Assembly: GCA_025057615.1 (NCBI GenBank)
Contig: JANXBF010000010.1
Location: 1 to 43,170 of the forward strand
DNA length: 43,170 nucleotides
Direction of reading: 5' to 3'
DNA from: Candidatus Calescibacterium sp.
Lineage (GTDB): Bacteria; DRYD01
The stretch's first letter is position 1, and every line of letters starts with the position of its first letter. Shown in pieces: positions 7,974-15,959 of the stretch. A program made the position numbers and the translations under genes. Under the pieces are notes generated by a model. It saw only the letters and a program-made list of their open reading frames with translations, was not told where the DNA came from and ran no database searches.

Positions 7974-9815
7974 TTATATTTTAATTATTTCTTTTTTTAG
8001 TTCATTTATTTTATCCTTTGTTTTTTCATAAAGTTGTAAAGCCTTATTTATTTTTTCTTTGTGAGAGCTTTGATACTCCCTTTCTTGTGGATAAATTATA
8101 CAGGTATCAACTTCATCATATGATATTTCTGGTTCCATAGTTTGAGGTGTAAATTTAGCTTTAGTAGTCTTCAAGAAATTGGAATCATCTCTTTGAGGAA
8201 AATCCGTCCTATAATGAGCACCTCTACTTTCCTTTCTTTCTATTGCTCCCTTTATTATAGCAAGAGATAAAATAAACATATCTTTCAATTGCTTAATGAA
8301 AGAGATTGAAACCACAGGATGATCATTTTGAAAGACGTACGAATTTATATAATTATATTTTTGCAAACAATTTTTGACAAAATTGTAGGAATACTCCAAT
8401 CCTTCTTGATTTCTTATAACAGTAACTTTTTCAGACATGATGCTTCTAAATTCATCAGCTAAAATATATGGATTTATTTCTCCTTTCATATTTTTTATCT
8501 TTTCTATTTCTTCAATTGCATAAGATAAGTGTTCTTTAATTGAACTATCAGATACAGGGCTCCTACTATTCTTTACATAACTTTCTATTATAGGTGGAAT
8601 TATATAACCTGCATATAGGCATGAAAGTAATGAATTAGCTCCCAGTCTGTTAGCACCGTGATACTCATAATCCTGTTCACCAATAGCAAAAAGTCCCGGA
8701 ATATTCGTCATTTGGTTATAATCAACCCACAAACCTCCCATTGAATAATGAACAGCGGGAAAAATTTTCATGGGGTTACTATATGGATCAACTCCCGAGA
8801 ACTTTTCATATATTTCCAAGACTCCTCCAAGTTTGGCCTTAACATAATCCTTACCCTTTTGCTTAACCAAGTCCGTAATATCTAAGTACACCATTGGTTC
8901 ACCATCAGCAGTATGATAACCGAGTTCATAAACAGCTTTATATATTGCCCTACTTGCTATATCTCTAGGTACCAAATTACCATATCCTGGATACCATTCT
9001 TCCAAGAAATACCGTTTTTTTCCTTCTGAGTCATAAGCCCATACTCTTCCACCCTCACCTCTAACACTTTCTGATATAAGCCTATTTTTATCTTTACCTT
9101 TCATTGCAGTGGGATGAACCTGAATAAATTCTGGATTAGCCCAATAAGCTCCCTGCTGATAAGCTATACTCCCAGCAGAACCAGTATTTATCAAACTATT
9201 AGTATTATGTTTAAAAATATATCCTAATCCACCCGTTGCAAGTATAACAGCATCAGCAATGTAAGGATAGACTTCTCCACTATATAAATCCATAGCAATA
9301 ATACCTTTGCAAATACCATCATGGTCAATTATTAGCCTCAGCAATTGAAATGGTTCAAATTTTTGAACTATTCCATCTTTTTCCAACTTTCTGACTTGTT
9401 CATCAAGAGCATAGAGAAGCTGTTGTCCTGTAGTAGCACCAGCAAAAGCTGTTCTATGAAAGAGTGTTCCACCAAACCTCCTGAAATCTATGTTTCCTTC
9501 AGATGTTCTATTAAAAGGAACACCCATTCTATCAAATAGGTATACAATTCTTGGAGCCAGTTCAGCCATTCCCAAAACAGGTGGCTGATTTGCTAAAAAA
9601 TCCCCCCCGTATATAGTTTCATAAAAATGTAGGAACGGACTATCGCCCTCACCTTTTGCATTTATTGCAGCATTTATACCACCCTGAGCACAGACACTAT
9701 GAGAACGCTTAACAGGAACAATAGAAAACAACTTTATTTTATGCCCTTTCTCTCCCAACCTCATTGCAGCCATCAATCCCGCAAGCCCGCCACCAACTAT
9801 TATCACATCAGCCAT
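7974..9815 (-). CDS. sdhA: Succinate dehydrogenase / fumarate reductase flavoprotein subunit
   Basis: 613 residues, very close in sequence style to the Bacillus-type SdhA. The FAD motif VIIVGGGLAGLMAA is at the N-terminus. SHSVCAQGGINAA follows, where His39 is the expected covalent FAD site, then GEGDSPFLHFYETIYGGDFLANQPP. Downstream are the active-site blocks FIQVHPTAM, SESVRGEGGRVWAY, PAVHYSMGGLWVDY and GANRLGANSLLSCLY. The subunit interconverts succinate and fumarate and normally passes electrons through the iron-sulfur subunit SdhB to a membrane anchor. No sdhB or sdhC lies on either side: upstream is a secreted protein and downstream an EF-hand-like protein. The direction of the reaction cannot be told. 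Confidence 0.93.
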   Translation of the reverse strand: MADVIIVGGGLAGLMAAMRLGEKGHKIKLFSIVPVKRSHSVCAQGGINAAINAKGEGDSPFLHFYETIYGGDFLANQPPVLGMAELAPRIVYLFDRMGVPFNRTSEGNIDFRRFGGTLFHRTAFAGATTGQQLLYALDEQVRKLEKDGIVQKFEPFQLLRLIIDHDGICKGIIAMDLYSGEVYPYIADAVILATGGLGYIFKHNTNSLINTGSAGSIAYQQGAYWANPEFIQVHPTAMKGKDKNRLISESVRGEGGRVWAYDSEGKKRYFLEEWYPGYGNLVPRDIASRAIYKAVYELGYHTADGEPMVYLDITDLVKQKGKDYVKAKLGGVLEIYEKFSGVDPYSNPMKIFPAVHYSMGGLWVDYNQMTNIPGLFAIGEQDYEYHGANRLGANSLLSCLYAGYIIPPIIESYVKNSRSPVSDSSIKEHLSYAIEEIEKIKNMKGEINPYILADEFRSIMSEKVTVIRNQEGLEYSYNFVKNCLQKYNYINSYVFQNDHPVVSISFIKQLKDMFILSLAIIKGAIERKESRGAHYRTDFPQRDDSNFLKTTKAKFTPQTMEPEISYDEVDTCIIYPQEREYQSSHKEKINKALQLYEKTKDKINELKKEIIKI

Positions 9816-9853
9816 AACCTTCTAACCCCTTTCCCTATTGAATCACTTTAGAT

Positions 9854-10570
9854 TTAATTTCCATTATACTGACTTTTAAAAATTTCCATTATACTGGCTT
9901 TCCTGTAATCTTTTGGTATATCAAAGTATCCCTGATTGTAATCAATCAATTTTATGGTTTCTGTAAGAATAAAATAGTCTTTATTATAGTAAATTTTTAC
10001 TGGAATATTGAGAAAGTCTTTTTTAGCATCTTGTTTCTTATTATGATTTTTATTCACTTTGCTTATAGGTTTTCCACAAAATATTTCAAATATTGTGATA
10101 GAATCATTTAGAGAAAATAGATCAGTTAAGTTAAGAACAGAGAATGCTATCCCTTGCAAATGAGACTTCTTAATCATTACCTTTACTTTTTTGCCATTTA
10201 TTTTTAGCTCTTCATATCCAGATTCTTCAAGTTCCATAGCTTCAGAAATGAAATCTGCAATATCCTCGGCCTTATAACCATAAATTTCACCCTTTGAGCT
10301 ATTAGATACTTCAGCATACTTTCTACCTATGTGATCAAGAATAATCATTACATTATTTCTCTTATCCACAAGATAAGTAATATAAGGCTTAGATTCATTA
10401 TTTTTGAAATGGTCAGTCCTATGAAAACGAATAGAAGCATATTCACGCAAGTATTCGTAAATATTAAAATTTTTTAAAATCTTTGAAATAAAAACCATTT
10501 TTTCATTAGCTCCACAAACAGAAAATAGAGCAATAATAAAAAACAGTAAAATAAATCCTTTTTTCTTCAT
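9854..10570 (-). CDS. Exported hypothetical protein (periplasmic or surface)
   Basis: 238 residues from the ATG at 10570 (MKKKGFILLFFIIALFSVCG), with a signal peptide of about 20 residues ending near SVCGAN. A GTG at 10579 would add three residues, but it overlaps the AAGGAG ribosome-binding site, so the ATG is preferred. The body is a beta-rich domain with YITYLVDKRNNVMIILD in the middle and YFDIPKDYRKASIMEIF at the end. This resembles proteins of the DUF4412/outer-membrane-lipoprotein-sorting type, in which a closing 'iPkdY' segment is common; I hold that only as a possibility. It begins 12 nt after the upstream exported CsgG-like gene, so the two are co-transcribed. The last codons come from a short tandem duplication. 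Confidence 0.75.
   Translation of the reverse strand: MKKKGFILLFFIIALFSVCGANEKMVFISKILKNFNIYEYLREYASIRFHRTDHFKNNESKPYITYLVDKRNNVMIILDHIGRKYAEVSNSSKGEIYGYKAEDIADFISEAMELEESGYEELKINGKKVKVMIKKSHLQGIAFSVLNLTDLFSLNDSITIFEIFCGKPISKVNKNHNKKQDAKKDFLNIPVKIYYNKDYFILTETIKLIDYNQGYFDIPKDYRKASIMEIFKSQYNGN
9856..9901. repeat. 21-bp direct repeat (25-bp period) at a gene's 3' end
   Basis: AATTTCCATTATACTGACTTT (first 20 bases shared with one mismatch) occurs at 9856-9876 and again at 9881-9901, matching at 20 of 21 positions. Both copies are in the 3' end of the minus-strand exported-protein gene. Read in different frames they encode ASIMEIF and then SQYNGN plus the stop. Confidence 0.85.
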
Positions 10571-10578
10571 ATTTATCA

Positions 10579-10584
10579 CTCCTT
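10579..10584 (-). promoter_or_regulatory. Ribosome-binding site AAGGAG deciding the start at 10570
   Basis: AAGGAG overlaps the stop codon of the upstream gene (10585-10583) and lies 8 nt before the ATG at 10570. It also overlaps the alternative GTG at 10579, which rules that start out. Confidence 0.8.
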
Positions 10585-12373
10585 ATCTGGATATCCTAAA
10601 AACTACTGTTTCAGAATTTTCTTCAGCACCCAAAAATTTCAAAGTATAGTTACCATTTGAAACAGAACCAAGATAATCTATTATTAGAGTCTTTTGTTTA
10701 TCGTACAAAGATTGATTTTTTTGATTTATTCTTATTTTGATATCTGGTGACCCCAAAGCAATAGCAAGTTTGTCTATCAAATCCAGGGAATCCTCAAATA
10801 TATCCTTTTTAGTCACAAGACCATATTTTTTATCAATATTGAATAGTTGTTTAGAAGAAAAAGAAACAACATAAGAGTTTTTGGTTTTTGAAACATTAGC
10901 ACCAAGATTAACTAACCTTTCTTCAATATCATCAATCTTATTTGTATCTTCTTTCACAAAACTATCTTCTTGTAAAATCTTTAATTTATATAGGCAAACA
11001 CCACTTATACCAACCAACCTTCCATTGAAGAAAACATTTCCTGAAGCAAATTTGGCTGATAAATCACTTGGTATTTCAATATTAACCGGTGTTTGGTTTT
11101 CAACCTGAACAACCAGTTTATTACCAGTTACAAATATTCTTATATGCAATTCTTTGTTAGAAACGATTTGACGATCTAAGACAACCTGCCCCGAAGAAAT
11201 CATACTGAAATTAGGTTTTGGAGTGTGAATAGCATCAATATACCAATCCCTATTTATATCTCCCTTTTCAACTAAGTAACTTTTTATATACATATTGGCA
11301 TTGTATTGAGTGGTTCCATCTATGCTAAAACCAAAAATGAAAAATAAGCCGTTGAAATTATTTTTATCTTTATTTACTTTACCATAAGCAACACCCAACC
11401 TACTGAATATAATTTGTCCATACTGTTCAACAAATGGGACTTTCAAATCTATACAGATGGGAATCTTGTGTTCCGATGTCTTAAGCATTAGTGCTGGTGA
11501 GTAATGATCATGGCGTTCCCCAAACAAAGGAACATTCCTACCAACTTTGGGAATATAATCGGTTACAGCTTTATAGTTAGAAATGTTTTCCATTCCGTTA
11601 ATAAAAGCAGTTCCTTTGGGAAGATCTTTCATATTATTCTCATAAACTTTGACAAACTCGTAATCTCCAAGTTTTATTATTTCTTCACCAAACTTTGTTG
11701 TTTGATTTAATAGATTAGAACCATGTTGAACAACCTGAGAGTTAAAACCATAAGTAGTATTATTCTGACTCAGTGTTCCTAAAACGCTAAGGATTTTATT
11801 TTTATTATTTTCCAAATCCTGAATAAACTGCGTAGTTGCTTTGTTGAGTGCTTTTCCTACAGGACTATTATGGAAAGAATAAGAATTAACATCTACATAA
11901 CCCCAATTTGTCCAAGCCCAAGCACCAACGTTACTAACAGTTTCAGAAGCACTATAAGTATTATTAAAAACAATGGCACCATCACTTACATACCTCACAT
12001 CAGCTTGAAAAGCAATTGTTGCAGTGGCACTTCTTACGGTAACTCCTCCACCCCAAGGAGAAGGAATTCTAGCATCAGAATAGGTAACATTGCTATCAGT
12101 GACAACCCCACCTATCAAAATACCAAAATTTTTCTTCTTGGCATCTTCCAAAGCTGCAGGAAGATTATCATAACTATAAGAAGAGTTTAGAACTGAAGTA
12201 TAAGAAGTACTGCTTGCTAATTTAGAACTTATAAATTTCGCGACAGGAGCACCAGCATAACTACCCGTAGCATCACTAAAATTTATAACCACAGAATTTA
12301 TCTTGTTCTGAGCAAAAATATTAACAGTAATCAAAAGAAAGACAGAAAGCATAACTAACATTCTCAAAAGCAT
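10583..12373 (-). CDS. Secreted CsgG-like protein with C-terminal carbohydrate-binding-like region
   Basis: 596 residues. A clear signal peptide (MLLRMLVMLSVFLLITVNIFAQ) is cleaved near residue 22. Residues ~25-200 alternate strands and helices in the manner of CsgG/LpoB-type domains: VVINFSDATGSYAGAPVAKF, then NFGILIGGVVTDSN, then a long repetitive-strand section ATATIAFQADVRYVSDGAIV. The middle and C-terminal part is beta-rich, resembles a LamG/concanavalin-type domain, and ends in a small alpha/beta section. CsgG-type proteins work in outer-membrane export or envelope assembly. Here the role is unknown and the CsgG relation is a pattern judgement, not a search result. The ATG at 12373 follows an unusually long purine-rich site (12376-12390). 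It is the first gene of a two-gene unit. Confidence 0.65.
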   Translation of the reverse strand: MLLRMLVMLSVFLLITVNIFAQNKINSVVINFSDATGSYAGAPVAKFISSKLASSTSYTSVLNSSYSYDNLPAALEDAKKKNFGILIGGVVTDSNVTYSDARIPSPWGGGVTVRSATATIAFQADVRYVSDGAIVFNNTYSASETVSNVGAWAWTNWGYVDVNSYSFHNSPVGKALNKATTQFIQDLENNKNKILSVLGTLSQNNTTYGFNSQVVQHGSNLLNQTTKFGEEIIKLGDYEFVKVYENNMKDLPKGTAFINGMENISNYKAVTDYIPKVGRNVPLFGERHDHYSPALMLKTSEHKIPICIDLKVPFVEQYGQIIFSRLGVAYGKVNKDKNNFNGLFFIFGFSIDGTTQYNANMYIKSYLVEKGDINRDWYIDAIHTPKPNFSMISSGQVVLDRQIVSNKELHIRIFVTGNKLVVQVENQTPVNIEIPSDLSAKFASGNVFFNGRLVGISGVCLYKLKILQEDSFVKEDTNKIDDIEERLVNLGANVSKTKNSYVVSFSSKQLFNIDKKYGLVTKKDIFEDSLDLIDKLAIALGSPDIKIRINQKNQSLYDKQKTLIIDYLGSVSNGNYTLKFLGAEENSETVVFRISR

Positions 12374-12691
12374 TACTCCTCCACCTCCTCATAGAAATTT
12401 CATTTTAAACCACCTAAAAATTTATTTACACATTATCTCAATATAGATTATTCTATAAACCAGATAACATTACCTTCTTTAAGTACTTCCAATCAAATAT
12501 TAAAACGATCATTATCCTAAATATTGAATACAACAGGGTTAATTTTTTGTCCATAATATAAGCTTACTTTAAATGTCTCTTTTAATTAAAAAATATATAT
12601 TACATAGTGATAATAAAATTGATCTTAATTAAAAATTGGAAGGATTAGAAAATCTGCACCGAAGGATACAGCTGAAAAAGCAATAAATACA
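12374..12691. other. 318-nt non-coding region between two minus-strand transcription units
   Basis: The region separates the zinc-ribbon gene at the end of the por operon from the CsgG-like gene. It contains the strong ribosome-binding site of the latter, a possible MKFL mini-ORF (12389-12403) and a small inverted repeat TATAGA-TTAT-TCTATA (12442-12457). I see no recognisable riboswitch, tRNA or U-tract terminator. Confidence 0.55.
12376..12390 (-). promoter_or_regulatory. Extended double Shine-Dalgarno before the CsgG-like gene
   Basis: On the minus strand this reads GAGGAGGTGGAGGAG, two overlapping GGAGG-type sites just before the ATG at 12373. A five-codon reading frame (12403-12389, MKFL then TGA) with its own AGGTGG site ends inside it. 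Confidence 0.65.
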
Positions 12692-12901
12692 CTAATTATC
12701 CTTAGGTTTTATTAGAGAAATGCTTGATATAATTTCTTCTAAATCTATCCAAAATCTATATCCGCATATAATACAAGAATATTCTCTGATATGATCATAA
12801 AAAAAAATTACTTCAAAATCGGTGGATTCAACTATGATTCCACCACATCGCGGACATACCAGGTCCTTCTCTATGTTTTCAAACTCTTTCTCAAAATTCA
12901 T
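12692..12901 (-). CDS. Small zinc-ribbon protein downstream of porB
   Basis: 69 residues. Two knuckles, C16-P-R-C19 and C43-I-I-C46, are separated by ~24 residues, a typical zinc-ribbon arrangement. A helical N-terminus and an aromatic/acidic C-terminus flank them. No catalytic domain is present. The gene starts 14 nt after porB on the same strand, with an AGGATAT site, so it is likely expressed with the pyruvate:ferredoxin oxidoreductase genes. Metal binding is inferred from the four cysteines; a role in por assembly or regulation would be speculation. Confidence 0.7.
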   Translation of the reverse strand: MNFEKEFENIEKDLVCPRCGGIIVESTDFEVIFFYDHIREYSCIICGYRFWIDLEEIISSISLIKPKDN

Positions 12902-12915
12902 TAAATGGTTATATC

Positions 12916-13815
12916 CTATACTACTTTTTTACCGTCCATGGAGGCATATTCTTCAGAAATTTCGTCGACCCATTTTTCGATAAGTTTTATATCTTCTTCT
13001 TTCAAATGTTTAAATCTTCCCTGAAGTTTAAAGTAATCAGTCAACGGTTTCCTCTTTTCTTTTTTCAGATAGGCTTTACTTGGAGCACTTATTTTAAATA
13101 TACCATTCTCTATCTCAAACAGTGGGTACATACCAGTTTGAACAGCAAGTTTTGCAGATTCCACACTTTTTTCGGTTGGTAAGAGCCAACCCGGTGTACA
13201 AGGTGAAAAAATTTGTATATATCTAAATCCCTTCATGTCTTTGGCTTTTAGTATTTTATCATATAAATCTGTTATAAAGGCAATACTTGCGGTAGCAACA
13301 TATGGTATACCATGAGCTGCCATAATCAAAGGTATGTTCTTCTTGTTTTCCCTTTTACCTGTTGGAGTCGTACCTGTAAAAGTGCCGAGTGGAGTAGCAC
13401 TCGACCTATGACCCCCAGTATTCATATAAGCTTCATTGTCATAACAAATATACAGTAAATCTTCGTTTCTTTCAGCTGCTCCACTAACTGTTGCAAGACC
13501 TATATCAAAAGTACCACCATCACCAGCCCAAACCATAACAACTGAATCTCTACCCATTACTTTCAAAGCTCTTACCATACCAGAAGCGGCAGCAGCAGAG
13601 GCAGCAAAAGGAGTATTCAGTAAGGGAACAGTCGCAGAAGAATTGGGGAACGGCGACTGAACAACACTGCTACATGAAGCAGGAACAACCATATAAACTT
13701 CCTTACCCAAAGCTTTAAGTACATTTCTTAAACCTATTGTCAAACCACATCCAGGGCAGCTGCCGTTACCAGCCAAAAAATACTCTTCATACGGTAACTG
13801 TTTTATAGAAGTCAT
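12916..13815 (-). CDS. porB: Pyruvate:ferredoxin oxidoreductase subunit beta
   Basis: 299 residues, the usual size for PorB. This subunit binds thiamine diphosphate and a [4Fe-4S] cluster. The TPP motif GDGGTFDIG is at residues 98-106, with the DNEAYMNTGG block ~20 residues later. The cluster cysteines are visible as C20 and C23 (CPGCG), C48 and C206 (SPCTPGW). The enzyme oxidises pyruvate with CoA to acetyl-CoA and CO2 and reduces ferredoxin. The ATG at 13815 has a GAGGTG site overlapping the end of porA, three bases away. It is the fourth gene of porC-porD-porA-porB, the order known from Thermotoga. A close 2-oxoacid relative is possible but pyruvate is most likely. Confidence 0.94.
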   Translation of the reverse strand: MTSIKQLPYEEYFLAGNGSCPGCGLTIGLRNVLKALGKEVYMVVPASCSSVVQSPFPNSSATVPLLNTPFAASAAAASGMVRALKVMGRDSVVMVWAGDGGTFDIGLATVSGAAERNEDLLYICYDNEAYMNTGGHRSSATPLGTFTGTTPTGKRENKKNIPLIMAAHGIPYVATASIAFITDLYDKILKAKDMKGFRYIQIFSPCTPGWLLPTEKSVESAKLAVQTGMYPLFEIENGIFKISAPSKAYLKKEKRKPLTDYFKLQGRFKHLKEEDIKLIEKWVDEISEEYASMDGKKVV

Positions 13816-13818
13816 AAA

Positions 13819-15054
13819 TCACACCTCCTCAAAATAGGAATCAACAGCAGCAAGATCCAATCCAACCCACCTAACCCGCTGAACTCCAATTCTACCATCA
13901 ACAATTTCTTTTAACTCAGTAAAAATCTTTTCAAAATCAACTATCCTAACGTCTTTCCCTCCCAATCCTCCAATGTAAGATTGAACTATTGGTTTATCCT
14001 TGAGATCATATAGTGCAAACTTCACTTCTGTTGCAATCATTCCACCTAAACCAGGAGACATGTTTCTATCAAAAACACCTATAGCTTTTAATTTACTAGC
14101 AATTTGAGATAGTCTTTTCACAGGAAAAGGTCTTATACTCCTGAGTCTTATAACACCGGCTTTTATACCATACTTTTCTCTAACATTTTTAGCAGCCTGT
14201 TTAGCATCACCAGATGAAGCACCTATAACAACAATGGCTACTTCTGCATCATCCAACAAATATTCTTCAATAACTCCCCCATAACTTCTACCAGTAAGTT
14301 TCTCCCATTCTTTGTCAACCTGATCAACCAAATCCTCAGATTCTTCTATAGTTCTAAAAATATCATACCTGAATTCTAAATAAACATTTGAATGAACAGC
14401 ATTACCATGAGTAAATGGATTAGAAGTATTCAAAGCATAGGGTTTAGGAACATCCTTAGGAATAAAACTATCTATAACAGACTGATCTGGTATTGATATT
14501 GGCATAGTAGTATGACTCAGTATGAAACCATCCAAACCTACAACAACAGGAATCAATGTTTTATCAGCAATCCTATAAGCTTGAATTATTGTATCAAAAA
14601 CCTCCTGATTATGCTCAGGAAACAAAACCATCCATCCCCATTCCCTTGGAAGCAAGACATCGGTATGTTCATTTCCCAATATCCAAGGAGCACCCATAGC
14701 TCTGCTGGTAATAGCCATGACAACAGGTAACCTACTACCACCAACCCAATATACCATCTCAGCCATGTAAAGTAATCCCTGAGAAGCTGTTGCAGTAAAA
14801 GCCCTTGCTCCAACAGAAGCTGCACCCATGGCAACAGCCATTGCACTGTGCTCCGACTCAACCCTTACTATCTCCATAGACAAATTCTCGGTCTCAATAT
14901 ACTTGGTCAAATATTCCATAATACTGGTTTGTGGACTTATAGGATAAGCTCCAACAACATCAACTTTTGCACACTTTACAGCTAAGGCAACTGCTTCATT
15001 CGCAGTAACAACTTTTACATTGGAAACACCCTTCTTTTCTTCTATAATACTCAT
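13819..15054 (-). CDS. porA: Pyruvate:ferredoxin oxidoreductase subunit alpha
   Basis: 411 residues. It carries YPISPQTSIMEYL near the N-terminus, the conserved VESEHSAMAVAMGAASVGAR segment and then TATASQGLLYMAEM, which together shape the pyrimidine side of the TPP site and the substrate pocket. The C-terminal half has the transketolase-C-like fold (VAIVVIGASSGDAKQAAKNV). The subunit pairs with PorB to form the catalytic core. It starts 15 nt after porD and ends 3 nt before porB. The beginning (MSIIEEKKGVSNVK) is slightly extended compared with typical PorA. No missing motif was seen. Confidence 0.94.
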   Translation of the reverse strand: MSIIEEKKGVSNVKVVTANEAVALAVKCAKVDVVGAYPISPQTSIMEYLTKYIETENLSMEIVRVESEHSAMAVAMGAASVGARAFTATASQGLLYMAEMVYWVGGSRLPVVMAITSRAMGAPWILGNEHTDVLLPREWGWMVLFPEHNQEVFDTIIQAYRIADKTLIPVVVGLDGFILSHTTMPISIPDQSVIDSFIPKDVPKPYALNTSNPFTHGNAVHSNVYLEFRYDIFRTIEESEDLVDQVDKEWEKLTGRSYGGVIEEYLLDDAEVAIVVIGASSGDAKQAAKNVREKYGIKAGVIRLRSIRPFPVKRLSQIASKLKAIGVFDRNMSPGLGGMIATEVKFALYDLKDKPIVQSYIGGLGGKDVRIVDFEKIFTELKEIVDGRIGVQRVRWVGLDLAAVDSYFEEV

Positions 15055-15069
15055 ATAATCACCTTCCCT

Positions 15070-15321
15070 TTAATCCTCTACCATTTCAATAGCATTAACT
15101 GGACATTCATTAGCACAAACCCCACAACCTTTACAATATTCATAATCAATATCAACAGAATTATCTTGAAACCTAAAGATGGTAGTTTCTGGACAAAAAG
15201 CCCAACAAATAACACATTTTATACATTTATCGTGATTAACCACAGGTTTTGAAGTTCTCCAAAGACCGGTTTTACCAACCGCTCCTTTAGATGGCTTAGA
15301 TTTAGGTATCAAAACTCTCAT
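15070..15321 (-). CDS. porD: Pyruvate:ferredoxin oxidoreductase subunit delta (2[4Fe-4S] ferredoxin-like)
   Basis: 83 residues. Two classical cluster motifs are present: C33, C36, C39, C43 (CIKCVICWAFCPE) and C63, C66, C69, C73 (CKGCGVCANECPV). The N-terminal SKPSKGAVGKTGLWRTSKPVV is characteristic of PorD rather than of free ferredoxins. It relays electrons from the TPP site to ferredoxin. The ATG follows an AAGGGGGT site and lies 3 nt after porC. Confidence 0.95.
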   Translation of the reverse strand: MRVLIPKSKPSKGAVGKTGLWRTSKPVVNHDKCIKCVICWAFCPETTIFRFQDNSVDIDYEYCKGCGVCANECPVNAIEMVED

Positions 15322-15324
15322 AAG

Positions 15325-15897
15325 CTACCCCCTTACTAAATTCTTCAAAACAACCTCATATGTCTCCTCATAAGCTCTTAAACAAGCCTGAGAATTCTTT
15401 TTACCAATTTCTCCTTTCCAATTCTCTTCAATAGTTTTAACCAAGGTATTTATATTGACAATATTGGTGGCTTTGGACAAAGCACCTAAAATAGCGGTAT
15501 TAACAACTGGCCAACCTGAAATAACCAAGTTCAAATCCAAACAAATCCTTGTTGCATCAACAATAAACAACTTACCATCAAAGTTCAAATCTTCGGGTAT
15601 TCTGTTAGTATTGATTATAACAGATCCACCTGGTTTCAAACCCTCAACTATATTGGTCATCTGTAATATTTTTTTATCAAGAACAACAACAACATCAGGT
15701 TCGTATATTTGCTGATGAACATTTATGGGAATTTGATCTATTCTTGCGTAAGCATTAAGAATAGCTCCTCTTCTTTCAGCACCAAAAGAAGGGTAAGCAA
15801 GCCCGAATTTACCTTCCTTAAAGGAAGCTTGAACAATTAGATTGGCAGCGGTAACAGCACCTTGGCCACCCCTACCAAGAAACTTAATCTCTATCAT
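15325..15897 (-). CDS. porC: Pyruvate:ferredoxin oxidoreductase subunit gamma
   Basis: 190 residues, first gene of the por set. The family opening IKFLGRGGQGAVTAANLIVQA, with GAERRGA at about residue 40, and the late ISGWPVVNTAILGALSKAT identify the gamma subunit (also called PorG). It binds the CoA-facing side of the complex. A strong AAGGAGGAATC site precedes the ATG. The 62-nt gap to the upstream LpxB-related gene could hold a por promoter, but no convincing -35/-10 pair was found. Confidence 0.94.
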   Translation of the reverse strand: MIEIKFLGRGGQGAVTAANLIVQASFKEGKFGLAYPSFGAERRGAILNAYARIDQIPINVHQQIYEPDVVVVLDKKILQMTNIVEGLKPGGSVIINTNRIPEDLNFDGKLFIVDATRICLDLNLVISGWPVVNTAILGALSKATNIVNINTLVKTIEENWKGEIGKKNSQACLRAYEETYEVVLKNLVRG

Positions 15898-15959
15898 TCT
15901 AAGATTCCTCCTTACTTTTTATTTATACAACAATTGAATATATTCCTTTAATTGAAATT

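Noticed and set aside
11870-12190. Plus-strand open frame of 106 codons opposite the CsgG-like gene
   Set aside because: The minus-strand gene has a signal peptide and strong ribosome site; this frame has neither and reads as low-complexity shadow.
12560-12691. Possible riboswitch near the por operon end
   Set aside because: The AT-rich sequence shows no conserved core of the common riboswitch classes I can recognise, and it lies downstream of the zinc-ribbon gene rather than before a gene start.
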